This document shows, piece by piece, positions 9,234 to 19,900 of a stretch of 64,000 nucleotides of DNA. The stretch's first letter is position 1. Every line of letters starts with the position of its first letter. The notes beneath the pieces are model-generated. The model was not told the DNA's origin and did not search any database. It saw only the letters and a list, made by a program, of their open reading frames with translations. The translations under genes were made by a program, and so were the position numbers. The DNA is from Marixanthotalea marina. GTDB taxonomy: Bacteria; Bacteroidota; Bacteroidia; Flavobacteriales; Flavobacteriaceae. The stretch is from NCBI GenBank assembly GCA_018883545.1, contig JAHLEH010000003.1:186001-250000 (forward strand). Direction: 5' to 3'.

Positions 9234-12140
9234 ATGCAATTTAAAACTAAAACAAAAGCGCTTTTTAAAACAGCGTTACTAATTACAGCTCTGATATTAA
9301 GTACCAATGTTCAAGCGATAGACCCTAATAAATATGTTTCAAACGAAAGCTCAAAGGGCAGTTTTCCAGTAGCAACCAATGGCGCAGTAACTCCAATTTT
9401 GGTAAGCGATTCCGATTATCCTGGAGTTTTAAGGGTTTTGGGCCATTTGCAAAAAGACATCAAAAATGTTACCGGTATTGAACCTCAAATATTTAAAAAC
9501 AGTGTATCAGGCACTGACAATGTTATTATAGTTGGCACCATAGGAAAAAGTCCTATTATAGACCAACTCATTAAAAATGGAAAAATCAAAAGCTCCTTGC
9601 TTGTAGGTAAGCGAGAAAAGTTCATCATTCAATCTATAAACAATCCTTTACCTGGCGTTAAGCGGGCTTTGGTAATTGCTGGTAGTGAAAAACGTGGTAC
9701 TATTTATGGTATGTATGATTTATCAAATGAAATAGGCGTACACCCTTGGCATTTCTGGGCAGATGTCCCTGCTAAAAAACAAAGTGAACTTCACGTAATG
9801 TCGGGTATACACACCAAAGGCGAACCAAAGGTTAAATACAGAGGCCTTTTTATAAACGATGAAGCTCCCGCTCTTACTGGTTGGGTTGAAGAACATTATG
9901 GTAAATTCAATGCTGAATTTTATGATAAGGTATTCGAGCTGATTATGAGAATGAAAGGAAATTACATTTGGCCAGCCATGTGGCAACCAAGAATGTTCTA
10001 CGAAGACGATCCTCAAAACGGTGTTTTAGCAGACGAATATGGTATCGTTATGGGAACATCGCACCACGAACCTCTTACACGAGCGCATGAAGAATGGGGC
10101 CATTTAGGTGGTGGCGAATGGAATTTTGAAACCAATCCCGAAGAATTAAAGGAATTTTGGAAAGGCGGCATGGAACGCATGGGAGATAAAGAAACCCTTG
10201 TTACTATTGGGATGCGTGGCGACGGTGATTCTGCTATGAGCGAGGGTACTGCAATCGATTTACTTGAAGAAATAGTAAAAGAACAACGTAAAATTATAGC
10301 AGATGTAACTGGTAAACCAGCTGAAGAAACTCCTCAAATTTGGGCCTTATACAAAGAAGTACAAGATTATTATGATAAAGGTATGACCGTTCCAGACGAT
10401 GTTACCTTGTTACTTTGCGATGACAACTGGGGCAACATTAGGAAATTACCAAGTCTAGATGCAAAACCTAGAAAAGGGGGGTATGGTATTTATTATCACT
10501 TCGATTATGTTGGTGGGCCCAGAAACTACAAATGGCTAAATACAAACCAAATTGAACGCACTTGGGAACAAATGCATCTTGCATATAAACATGGTGTAGA
10601 CCAAGTGTGGATTGTAAATGTTGGTGATATTAAACCAATGGAATTTCCATTAGAATTCTTTTTAGATTATGCCTGGAATCCAGACGCTTGGAATGCCGAC
10701 AACTTAGATGATTATTATTCGCTTTGGGCAGAAGAAGTCTTTGATGGTATTGAAACGGAAGCCATTGCAGATATTGTAAAGAAGTACACCAAATACAACG
10801 CCAGGAGAAAGCATGAAATGATTGATGCAAGAACCTATAGCTTATCTAGTTATAATGAGGCCAATAATGTTGTAAAAGAATTTAATGACCTTGCTGAAAA
10901 AGCACAAGCAATAAACGATAAACTTCCCGAATTATACAAAGATGCGTACTACCAATTGGTGCTATTCCCTGTATTGGCCAGTGCCAATTTAAACGAACTT
11001 TATGTAAGTGCAGCCAAAAATAATCTATATGCCAAACAAGGCAGGGCATCAACCAATTATTATGCTGATAGAGTTCGCGAACTGTTTAATAAAGATAGGC
11101 AACTAACCAATTATTACCACAAAGAAATGGCCGATGGCAAATGGAACCATATGATGTCCCAAACACATATAGGCTACGACAACTGGCAACAACCAAGGTT
11201 TAACCAAATTCCCGAGACTTTCAAAATCGATGAAGCTGATGACGCTGAAATGGGTGTATCTATTGAAGGCTCTAATAAGTGGTGGTCTGGCGCAAACGAA
11301 GACGCCGTATTGCCTGTTTTCGATCCGCTTAACGACCAAAAGCATAGTATTGAGATTTTTAATCGCGGAAAACAAAGCTTCAACTATACTGTAAAAAGTA
11401 ATGCTGATTGGATAAAAATATCGGAAGCTTCAGGATCTGTCGAAAACAAAAAAAATATTTACGTGAGTATCGATTGGACGAAAGCACCTAAAGGCATCCA
11501 TAAATCTTCGGTAACCATTTCTGGGGCTAGCAAAAACATTCCAGTCCACATTTCAATAAACAATTATGATACAAACAGTATAGAAGGTTTTGTAGAAAAC
11601 GATGGTTATATAACCATAAATGCTGAGCATTTTTCCGATAAATACGAACCAAAATCATTTGAGTGGAAAGTTGTGGAGAATTTAGGAAAAACCAGTTCTG
11701 CTGTAATTTCATTACCTATAGAAAAAGGCAGGGTTGAACTATCTAAAAAATCACCTAAATTATCCTATAGCGTTAACATCCAAAACAAAGGAAAAGTAAA
11801 AGTTCACATGCATTTCTCACCAACTATCAACTACTCTACCAGAGAAGGTATGTATTTTGGGCTATCTTTTGACAAAGAAGCGCCTATTCAAGTTAATTAC
11901 GATGCCGACCCTAATATTTTCAACTACAACGGCAAAGTGCCTAGAAATTGGCACAACGATGTTGGTAATAGTATTAAAATAATTACAACAGAGTTAGAAG
12001 TTGATGAACCAGGAAACCATACATTAAATTACTACAGAATAGATGAAGGTTTAGTACTCCAAAGAATTATTATAGAAACTCCAGAAAGTAATTTAAAAGA
12101 AACGTACCTTGGCCCGCCACAGAGCTTTAATGCCAACTAA
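9234..12140 (+). CDS. GH115 xylan alpha-1,2-glucuronidase, exported
   Basis: This 968-residue glycoside hydrolase removes glucuronic acid side chains from internal as well as terminal xylose units. A signal peptide (about residues 1-28, ending NVQA) directs it to the periplasm or beyond. Recognisable GH115 stretches are YRGLFINDEAPALTGW, MKGNYIWPAMWQPRMF, GIVMGTSHHEPLTRAHEEWG and QVWIVNVGDIKPMEFP. The C-terminal 300 residues are beta-rich accessory domains usual in this family. It is the second gene of the operon, 12 bases after GH67 and 5 bases before the first GH10. The two glucuronidases together indicate glucuronoxylan as the target polymer. Full length with no disruption. Confidence 0.95.
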   Translation: MQFKTKTKALFKTALLITALILSTNVQAIDPNKYVSNESSKGSFPVATNGAVTPILVSDSDYPGVLRVLGHLQKDIKNVTGIEPQIFKNSVSGTDNVIIVGTIGKSPIIDQLIKNGKIKSSLLVGKREKFIIQSINNPLPGVKRALVIAGSEKRGTIYGMYDLSNEIGVHPWHFWADVPAKKQSELHVMSGIHTKGEPKVKYRGLFINDEAPALTGWVEEHYGKFNAEFYDKVFELIMRMKGNYIWPAMWQPRMFYEDDPQNGVLADEYGIVMGTSHHEPLTRAHEEWGHLGGGEWNFETNPEELKEFWKGGMERMGDKETLVTIGMRGDGDSAMSEGTAIDLLEEIVKEQRKIIADVTGKPAEETPQIWALYKEVQDYYDKGMTVPDDVTLLLCDDNWGNIRKLPSLDAKPRKGGYGIYYHFDYVGGPRNYKWLNTNQIERTWEQMHLAYKHGVDQVWIVNVGDIKPMEFPLEFFLDYAWNPDAWNADNLDDYYSLWAEEVFDGIETEAIADIVKKYTKYNARRKHEMIDARTYSLSSYNEANNVVKEFNDLAEKAQAINDKLPELYKDAYYQLVLFPVLASANLNELYVSAAKNNLYAKQGRASTNYYADRVRELFNKDRQLTNYYHKEMADGKWNHMMSQTHIGYDNWQQPRFNQIPETFKIDEADDAEMGVSIEGSNKWWSGANEDAVLPVFDPLNDQKHSIEIFNRGKQSFNYTVKSNADWIKISEASGSVENKKNIYVSIDWTKAPKGIHKSSVTISGASKNIPVHISINNYDTNSIEGFVENDGYITINAEHFSDKYEPKSFEWKVVENLGKTSSAVISLPIEKGRVELSKKSPKLSYSVNIQNKGKVKVHMHFSPTINYSTREGMYFGLSFDKEAPIQVNYDADPNIFNYNGKVPRNWHNDVGNSIKIITTELEVDEPGNHTLNYYRIDEGLVLQRIIIETPESNLKETYLGPPQSFNAN

Positions 12141-12145
12141 TAAAT

Positions 12146-13249
12146 ATGAAATTCTATAATTGTTTCTATATATTTATTTCTATTTTTATAGTTAGTTGCT
12201 CGGGGTCTGATGACATGGATTCTAAGCCTTCCGTTCAAAATCCTGTTATAACACCTTCGGCAACTCTCAAAGAATCTGCTAGCTTTCCTATTGGAAATAT
12301 TGTTTCTGCCAATAGGCTATCTGGTAGCGATAATTATTTTAGAACTTTGCTGAATAAAGAATTTAACAGTATAACTGCTGAAAATGATATGAAAATGGCC
12401 GCTATGTTTGTGGGTCCAAATACTTATGACTTCAGCAAAGGTGATGCTATTGTTGCTTATGCCAAAGCAAATGGTTTTAGGGTACATGGGCATGCACTTA
12501 TTTGGCATGCTTCTATTCCTAATTGGTTAAAAAATTATTCTGGCACCGACGTAGAGTTTGAAGCACAAGTTGAAGGGTATGTTAAAGCAACCGTTGCCCA
12601 TTTTGCTGAGGCTAAAACAACAACGGGCGAATCTGTAGTTGCCAGTTGGGATGTTGTTAACGAGCATTTTACCAACGATGCCGAAGCCGCGGTTTTTTAT
12701 AATAGAATTGGCCCCGATTATCTATCTAAGTGTTTTACCTGGGCAAGAGAGGCAGATCCTGATGTAAAGCTTTTTTACAACGATTACAGTTTGGGAAGCA
12801 ATACCGAAAAAGCAACCAAAGTTACTAACATGGTAACCGATTTTAAAAATAATGCCATTCCAATAGATGGTATTGGCATGCAAATGCACGTTGATTATCA
12901 ATACCCGGATTTAACAACTTTAACTAGTAATGTAACTTTATTAAAAAATACAGGCTTGTTAATACATTTTTCTGAATTAGATATGACTGTAAACAAGGAT
13001 AAATCATTAAATTCCTTAACTTCGCAAAGATCAAATGCCCAAAAAGAAAGATATAAAAATATTGCATCTTTGTACACTAATACAATTCCAGAAGAACAAC
13101 AATTTGGTATCACTTTTTGGGGCATGAGAGACAATGACAGCTGGTTACTTAATTTTACGAACAACCCAAATGAATGGCCTTTGCTTTTTGATTCCGGGTA
13201 TAATTATAAACAAGCCTTCATCGGCTTTTTAGAAGGATTAAACAACTAA
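12146..13249 (+). CDS. GH10 endo-1,4-beta-xylanase, probable surface lipoprotein
   Basis: This retaining endoxylanase of 367 residues has both catalytic glutamates in place: acid/base E173 in SWDVVNEHF and nucleophile E277 in HFSELDMTV. Other GH10 marks are FNSITAENDMK, VHGHALIWH and YNDYSLGS. The signal peptide ends in a lipobox with lipidated Cys18. The residues after it, SGSDDMD, resemble the flavobacterial lipoprotein export signal (a short Asp/Glu-rich motif such as SDD at the mature N-terminus). It therefore probably sits on the outside of the outer membrane and makes the first cuts in xylan for SusCD. It lies 5 bases after GH115 and 16 before the second GH10. Confidence 0.95.
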   Translation: MKFYNCFYIFISIFIVSCSGSDDMDSKPSVQNPVITPSATLKESASFPIGNIVSANRLSGSDNYFRTLLNKEFNSITAENDMKMAAMFVGPNTYDFSKGDAIVAYAKANGFRVHGHALIWHASIPNWLKNYSGTDVEFEAQVEGYVKATVAHFAEAKTTTGESVVASWDVVNEHFTNDAEAAVFYNRIGPDYLSKCFTWAREADPDVKLFYNDYSLGSNTEKATKVTNMVTDFKNNAIPIDGIGMQMHVDYQYPDLTTLTSNVTLLKNTGLLIHFSELDMTVNKDKSLNSLTSQRSNAQKERYKNIASLYTNTIPEEQQFGITFWGMRDNDSWLLNFTNNPNEWPLLFDSGYNYKQAFIGFLEGLNN

Positions 13250-13265
13250 ACAAACATAACTAATC

Positions 13266-14411
13266 ATGAAATTAATTAAACAATCTTTATTAGTTGCCAT
13301 TCTGCTTTTGGTAGCTATTTCGTGTAATAATAAACCTAAGGAGGAAGAACCTACAAAGCCTAAAACGCTTAGAAACGTTTATGAAGATGCTTTTTATATT
13401 GGTACGGCACTTAACAGATTTCAAATAGAGGAGTCTGATTCTGTTATGGCTAGTATTGTAGGGAATGAATTCAGTAGTATTACTGCCGAAAACATGATGA
13501 AATCCATGAACATTCACCCTGCTAAAGACACCTTCAACTTTGAATTAGCTGATAAATTTGTGGCTTTGGGTGAAAAATACAACATGTTCATACACGGGCA
13601 CACATTGATTTGGCATAGCCAACTTTCAAGATGGTTCTACGGAATTGAAGATAGCACTGAATTTGCAACCGCTGTAGAAAGCCATGTAAAGGATATTGTT
13701 GAAAGATATAAAGGTAAAATTGATTCTTGGGATGTTGTGAACGAAGCCCTAAATGAAGACGGCACGTTAAGAAAATCTATTTTCTTAAACAAAATGGGCG
13801 AAGATTATTTGGCATTGGCCTTTAAATGGACTTCTGAAATAGACCCTAATGTTGATTTATATTATAACGATTATAACATGACCAAACCTTCAAAAAGAGC
13901 AGGAGCCATTAGAATGGTTAAAAACATAATGGATCAAGGTATAAAAGTTGACGGTATAGGCATGCAAGGTCATTGGCATTTAAACAGACCTTCTCTTGAA
14001 GAAATTGAACAAAGTATTTTAGATTACGCCGCCCTTGGTGTTAAAGTAGCCATTACAGAGTTGGACGTTAGTGTTTTGCCAAACCCAGAAGATTTAGAAG
14101 GTGCCGAAATAAGTCAAAACTTTGAAAACAGCGAATTATTGAATCCTTACACTGAAGGTTTACCTGACTCTATCCAAGTAAAATTAGCCAACAGATACAA
14201 AGATATCTTCAATATTTTTTTAAAGCATAAAGACAAAATTAGCAGAGTTACATTTTGGGGTGTAAGCGATGGCCAATCTTGGCTAAATGGTTTTCCTGTA
14301 AGAGGTAGAACAAATTATCCGTTGCTTTTTGACAGAGGATTAAAGCCAAAAGCAGCTTACGACACCATAATTGCTTTAAAAGAAAGACTTGATAAAGAAC
14401 TAGCTAATTAA
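13266..14411 (+). CDS. GH10 endo-1,4-beta-xylanase, lipoprotein, second copy
   Basis: This is a second GH10 xylanase (381 residues) with acid/base E160 in SWDVVNEAL and nucleophile E265 in VAITELDVS. ITAENMMK, IHGHTLIWH and YNDYNMTKP are also present. It is a lipoprotein with Cys20 (VAISC), but the mature start NNKPKEEE lacks the immediate Asp pair seen in its neighbour. It may face the periplasm and act on imported oligomers. The two GH10 proteins are clearly divergent, so this is not a recent duplication. It lies 16 bases after the first GH10 and 4 bases before the transporter gene. The cellular side is inference. Confidence 0.93.
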   Translation: MKLIKQSLLVAILLLVAISCNNKPKEEEPTKPKTLRNVYEDAFYIGTALNRFQIEESDSVMASIVGNEFSSITAENMMKSMNIHPAKDTFNFELADKFVALGEKYNMFIHGHTLIWHSQLSRWFYGIEDSTEFATAVESHVKDIVERYKGKIDSWDVVNEALNEDGTLRKSIFLNKMGEDYLALAFKWTSEIDPNVDLYYNDYNMTKPSKRAGAIRMVKNIMDQGIKVDGIGMQGHWHLNRPSLEEIEQSILDYAALGVKVAITELDVSVLPNPEDLEGAEISQNFENSELLNPYTEGLPDSIQVKLANRYKDIFNIFLKHKDKISRVTFWGVSDGQSWLNGFPVRGRTNYPLLFDRGLKPKAAYDTIIALKERLDKELAN

Positions 14412-14415
14412 GACC

Positions 14416-15849
14416 ATGAGCATCAATTCACATAAGTTATCCATTAAAGAAAAAATTGGATACAGTTTAGGAGACCTCGCAGCAAACTTGGTATTCCAAA
14501 CTTTGGTAACATATCTTGCGTATTTCTATACAGATATTTATGGACTATCAACAGAAGATACTTCTGCAGTAACTTTGGTTGTAGGGCTTATTGCTGCTTT
14601 TGCATTTAACCCTTTAATGGGAGTTATTGCCGATAGAACAAATACGAAATGGGGTAAATTCCGCCCTTGGATTTTATGGACGGCCATACCACTTGGTGTA
14701 ACCGCCATGTTAGCTTTTAGTACTCCTGATTTTTCATATAAAGGAAAGGTATTATATGCAGTAGTTACTTATACATTACTTCTTTTACTATACGCTGCAA
14801 ACAATTTACCTTATTCAGCATTAAGTGGTGTTATTACCGGCGATATGAAGGAACGTAATAGTTTATCTGCTTATCGTTTCATCGCTGTAATGGGTGCCCA
14901 GTTTTTTGTTCAGGTATTTATGTACGACCTTATTTTAAAAGCTGGTGACGGAAATAAAGCTGCTGGTATGGAAACCGTAATGACTTGGTTGGCAATAATA
15001 GGTACCGTTATGCTATTAATTACCTTTTTTACAACTAAGGAACGTGTGGTGCCTAAACCAGAGCAAAAATCAAGTATCAAAGAAGATTTAGGTGATTTAT
15101 TCAAGAACAAACCATGGATAATCATGCTAAGTTTAACCACACTGATTTTTATAACCCTAGCCATGAAAGGTGGATCTTACGTATATTATTTTGAAAATTA
15201 TGTGAATCAGGGAGAACTGAATGCATTTTTAAATCCGCTAAAAAGCTTTTTACCAACTTTTGAAAACGATACGTCTTTAGGATTGGGAGTTTTTAATGGT
15301 GCTGGTATTCTAATTGGTTTAATTGGTATTGCTCTATCTAAAAAATTTGCTGATAAATACGGAAAACGCAATGTTTTTGGAGCATCTCTATTCATTTCAA
15401 CCCTGTTTATAATTGCTTTTTATTTTTACCCTCCAAAAGCGGTAGGTGTTATGTATATTTCCCAAATTTTACATATGTTTTTCTATGGGATATCTACACC
15501 TATTTTATGGACTATGATTGCAGATGTTGCCGATTATTCCGAATGGAAAAATAACCGCCGAGCTACTGCTATTATATTTTCTGCCATGATGGTAGGATTA
15601 AAAGGAGGATTAAGTATAGGTAGTTCTTTGGTTGCATGGATTTTGGGACTCTATGGCTATATAACAAAAGAAGCTGCCGTAGCTGGCCAAGCAATCGTTC
15701 AACCTGAAACAGCCATTGAAGGTACTAAAATGCTAGTAAGTGTTTACCCCGCCATTCCATTTTTAATTGGTGTAGGCCTTTTATTTTTCTACGAAATCAA
15801 CAAAAAAATGGAATTACAAATTGAAAAAGATTTAATTGAAAGAAGATAA
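14416..15849 (+). CDS. GPH-family (MFS) sugar transporter, probable xylo-oligosaccharide carrier
   Basis: This inner-membrane carrier of 477 residues belongs to the glycoside-pentoside-hexuronide:cation symporter family. The N-terminus (IKEKIGYSLGDLAANLVFQT) and the conserved loop GVIADRTNTKWGKFRPW are diagnostic, and about 12 hydrophobic segments are visible. It starts 4 bases after the second GH10 and is followed 12 bases later by a GH43 with no signal peptide. That pairing implies it brings xylobiose, arabinoxylo-oligosaccharides or released uronic acid into the cytoplasm with Na+ or H+. The exact substrate cannot be read from sequence. Confidence 0.9.
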   Translation: MSINSHKLSIKEKIGYSLGDLAANLVFQTLVTYLAYFYTDIYGLSTEDTSAVTLVVGLIAAFAFNPLMGVIADRTNTKWGKFRPWILWTAIPLGVTAMLAFSTPDFSYKGKVLYAVVTYTLLLLLYAANNLPYSALSGVITGDMKERNSLSAYRFIAVMGAQFFVQVFMYDLILKAGDGNKAAGMETVMTWLAIIGTVMLLITFFTTKERVVPKPEQKSSIKEDLGDLFKNKPWIIMLSLTTLIFITLAMKGGSYVYYFENYVNQGELNAFLNPLKSFLPTFENDTSLGLGVFNGAGILIGLIGIALSKKFADKYGKRNVFGASLFISTLFIIAFYFYPPKAVGVMYISQILHMFFYGISTPILWTMIADVADYSEWKNNRRATAIIFSAMMVGLKGGLSIGSSLVAWILGLYGYITKEAAVAGQAIVQPETAIEGTKMLVSVYPAIPFLIGVGLLFFYEINKKMELQIEKDLIERR

Positions 15850-15861
15850 AATAAACGAATA

Positions 15862-16899
15862 ATGCCAGAAGATAGTATTGAACATATTGATTTTGAGAAA
15901 TTGAATAAAAAAGCAATTTCACAACCATTAGTTGATCACATTTATACAGCAGATCCCTCTGCACATGTTTTCAACGGAAAAATATACATTTATCCATCCC
16001 ATGATATTGATGCTGGAGAAGCTTTTGATGATTTGGGAAGCCATTTTGATATGCAAGATTACCATGTAATTTCAATGGATAGTGTTACCAGTAAAGCAGT
16101 CGACAACGGTGTTGCCTTAGACGTAAAAGACGTGGCATGGGCAGAAAAGCAAATGTGGGCACCAGATGCAGCACATAAAGACGGTAAGTATTACTTATAT
16201 TTTCCAGCTAAAGATTATGATGGCATTTTTAGAATAGGTGTTGCCGTAAGTGATTCCCCCATTGGACCATTTAAAGCCCAACCTGAAGCTATAAAAGGTA
16301 GTTTTTCTATAGATCCGGCTGTTTTTGAAGATGAGGACGGCAGCTATTATATCTATTTTGGAGGTCTTTGGGGCGGACAACTGCAACGTTGGCGCAAAGG
16401 AGTGTTTAATGCCGAACATCCTGAAAGCCCTACGGCCCATCTTCCAGAAGCTAACGAACCCGCTTTATCGGCTAAAGTAGCTAAATTGACTGATGATTTA
16501 TTGGAATTTTCAGAAGCACCTAAAGATGTTGTTATTTTAGATGAAAACGGCAATCCCATATTAGCTGGCGATAACGAAAGACGCTTTTTTGAAGGACCTT
16601 GGTTGCATAAATATAATGGTAAATATTATTTTTCATATTCAACAGGCGACACACATTTTATCTGTTATGCTATAGGAGATACGCCGTATGGACCTTTTAC
16701 TTATAAAGGCAAAATACTAAACCCAGTGGTTGGATGGACAACCCACCATTCTATTTGTGAGGTTGAAGGCAAATGGTATCTGTTTTACCACGATTCCAGT
16801 TTATCTGAAGGTGTCACCCATTTAAGATGTATAAAAGTTGCTGAAATAACCTATAACGAAGATGGCACAATTAATACTTTGAATCCTTACAAGGAATAA
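15862..16899 (+). CDS. GH43 beta-xylosidase/alpha-L-arabinofuranosidase, cytoplasmic
   Basis: This five-bladed beta-propeller glycosidase of 345 residues has the three expected carboxylates: base D31 in YTADPSAHVF, pKa-modulating D151 in FSIDPAVFED, and acid E244 in FFEGPWLHK. It lacks a signal peptide, so it acts in the cytoplasm on short oligosaccharides brought in by the GPH transporter encoded 12 bases upstream. It releases xylose or arabinose for XylA/XylB. It is the last gene of the GH67-GH115-GH10-GH10-transporter operon and ends at a hairpin shared with the opposing FG-GAP gene. Xylosidase and arabinofuranosidase activities cannot be separated by eye. Confidence 0.92.
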   Translation: MPEDSIEHIDFEKLNKKAISQPLVDHIYTADPSAHVFNGKIYIYPSHDIDAGEAFDDLGSHFDMQDYHVISMDSVTSKAVDNGVALDVKDVAWAEKQMWAPDAAHKDGKYYLYFPAKDYDGIFRIGVAVSDSPIGPFKAQPEAIKGSFSIDPAVFEDEDGSYYIYFGGLWGGQLQRWRKGVFNAEHPESPTAHLPEANEPALSAKVAKLTDDLLEFSEAPKDVVILDENGNPILAGDNERRFFEGPWLHKYNGKYYFSYSTGDTHFICYAIGDTPYGPFTYKGKILNPVVGWTTHHSICEVEGKWYLFYHDSSLSEGVTHLRCIKVAEITYNEDGTINTLNPYKE

Positions 16900-16917
16900 A
16901 AGAAAAGTTATGATATA

Positions 16918-16948
16918 AAAAAACCTCCAAAATTTTGGAGGTTTTTTT
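16918..16948. terminator. Bidirectional terminator between GH43 and the FG-GAP gene
   Basis: A perfect palindrome, AAACCTCCAAAA (16921-16932) followed by its complement (16933-16944), is flanked by A-runs on the left and T-runs on the right. It ends the xylanase operon and the converging susC-susD-FG-GAP gene group. Confidence 0.9.
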
Positions 16949-16970
16949 ATATTCAATATAGTGCAAGCAA

Positions 16971-19900
16971 CTAAGATTTTTTATATTCAATAAACTGTAA
17001 ATAATCGTTGTTCTTAGCTGCAATAATATACTTTTTATCACCTACTTTAATAGAGCTTAAATCTTTTACATCTCCAGGTACAAAGAAGCCACTTTCCGTT
17101 ACAGGAACCGATTTAAAACCTCCTTTGCCATTACCTTTAAGGAAAAGGCCGTAACCTGCATCATTTCTTGGCGTTTCAACTTCAGACACAAATAAATTAC
17201 CAGCTATTAACACGTCTAAATTGCCATCTGCATCATAATCATCAACCAATATTTGGTTGATACTGGAAATTTGAGCCAAATTAGGCAAATTATGCATTAT
17301 AAATTGTCCATCCCTATTTTCAAGATAGATACTAGCAAAAGATTTTACTTGGTAATGTAATGATGCTTCCAATTCTGCTTCGGTATAAACATCAACCAAC
17401 GTTGCTTGTGCAAATGCTTCGTAATCTTTAAACTTATCTTTTATAGATGGAATTTGTTGCGACGAACAGCTTCTTCCTCTAACAGGATATTGCACACCTT
17501 CACTGTAATAACTTAAAACAATATCTGTTTGGTTATTGTCATCAAAATCATTTACATAGATATCAAAGGTTTCATTCTCGTTGGCTTTGTACTTATAGTT
17601 AAGTCCATTATTACCAACAATATAATCCATATCTCCATCATTGTCAAAATCACCTTCTTTGATGCTCCACCACCATCCTGTAGAATCCACATTCAGTCCC
17701 ATTTCTTCTGAAACTTCCCTAAATCCATTCTTAACATTTTTAAAAACACGAATTGGCATCCATTCACCCACAATAATAATATCGTCCCAAGTATCATTAT
17801 CAAAATCGGTTATAATGGCGCTGGTTGCCATACCCAAATTTTTAAAAGTATCTGGTGAAGCAACACTAAACTTAATAGAGCCTTTATCACTTTCATTGAA
17901 CAGTACATAGCTATCGGTTGGAGAAGGATAACTACCTGGAACTTGTCTGCCAAGTGTTAAAATATCTTGCTTTCCATCTTTGTTGAAATCGGCTGCATAG
18001 GCTCTGGAGCCACTAATAGTCATTTCTGGGAGTGCCCCATTTGCTTTAGAAAAGTTGCCTTTACCATCGTTTATGTATAGTCTATCTTGCAAGTTTTCAT
18101 ATTTACTACTACTTAAAAACTCGTAACCTCCACTTACCACATATAAATCATTATCTCCATCATTATCTACATCAACAATTAGGGCGCCTAAATCTTCAGA
18201 ATCCTTATCATGTATAAAGGCTTCTTGTGCAGGTTGTTTAGTAAATGTTCCTTTAGTATTTTGGTAAAATAAGTTGCCTTCAAAACCAGAAGCTCCTCCA
18301 ACATAATAATCGTCAAGACCATCATTGTTTAAATCGCCCACAACCAATGCAGGACCAAAAGATGACATTTTGTGTGGTAGTAAAACCTGTGTTTCAAAAT
18401 CATCAAACACATTTTCTTGGTGTTTATGCTTTGGAAAAAAACCATTGCTTTCAGATACTGTAGCGAAAAGTGTTTCATTGTTTGAAACCCCATTCGCTGG
18501 ATTTTGAACAACAGCATCTGTATATTTTAATTTTAATTTCTGATTGACAGCAACATTTTCTAGTTCTTGAACTTTTCCATCTGACCAAACTACTTTAAGT
18601 TTTTCAATGGATTGATTTTGGCCTAATCCAAAATGTAATTCTGGCGCTACTGATGATTGAAATCCTCGTGTAAGCGTTAGCTCTTGCATTTGGGTTTCTT
18701 CGTTATTTGTAACATATATTCTATTGCCCAAGCCAAATTTATTACCATCTTTCCCATCAAAAGCTATTGAAATATAATTTGACTTTTCAGAACTTCTGTT
18801 TTCAAAAAGCACTGCATTATCATCAATATTATTGATTATTAATTCTAAGTCACCATCATTGTCAAAATCTGCATAAGCCACGCCGTTAGAAAAACCTTTT
18901 AGCTCTATACCCCATGCTTCGTTAACCTTTTCAAAATTAAGGTCGCCATTATTCTTGAACATGAAGTTGTCTATTTTTTCTGACGGAATACCCAAACTTT
19001 TTTCAAGTACAGATAAATCTTTTAGTTCGTGCTCCAAGCTTTTAAAATAATCGTTATGGTTGATTTCTTTTCTTGTACCATTAGTTACATACAAATCTTT
19101 TTTACCATCATTGTCAAAATCGGCCATTAAAGGCCCCCAACTCCAATCTGTAGAAGTCGTGCCTGTAATGCCCGACACATTTGAGAAGTAAGGTATACCA
19201 TCTTCCGATGTAACACCAGTATTTATTTGCATGACATTGTTCATGTATTGATAATGGTAACCCGCATCAACAACGTCCCAAAAAAGCTGTGGATTCATGC
19301 TCGCCATGTTGGCCTTTTTTCGGCGGTTGTTATTGGCATCCATATCCACTTGAAAAATATCTAAGTTACCATCATTATTAATATCGGCTATATCGGCTCC
19401 CATACCATAAAATGCCGTATGTGGAGACGCTTGTTTTGTTACCTCTTTAAAAGTCCCATCTTGGTTGTTGATATAGAAATAATCCGGTGTACTGAAGTCG
19501 TTAGACACATAAATATCATCCCAGCCGTCATTATTAACATCTCCTACCGTAGCACTTAATGATAAACCAAAAGCTTTGACACCAGCTTCTTCTGTTACAT
19601 CAACAAACACACCACCATCATTTCTATAAAGATGATCTGTTTGCTCGTCTGTAACTCTTTTAAGTAATTCTTGGTAAACATAAACGGGCGTTGAAAATTT
19701 TGTAGGCGGATAATTAGCTACATAAACATCTAAGTCACCATCTTTATCATAATCAAAAAAAGTGGCCTGAACACTATTACCTTCGTCAGCAAGGCCATAC
19801 TCTGAAGCTTTTTCTGTAAATGTTAAATCACCATTATTAATATAAAGCTCGTTCCTTTTGTTGCCAGACTGCCCACCAACAGAACAATAAATATCTAATA

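Noticed and set aside
12146-14411. Recent tandem duplication of the two GH10 genes
   Set aside because: The catalytic motifs are shared, but the loops, lengths and N-termini differ throughout, which indicates old paralogues or separate origins.
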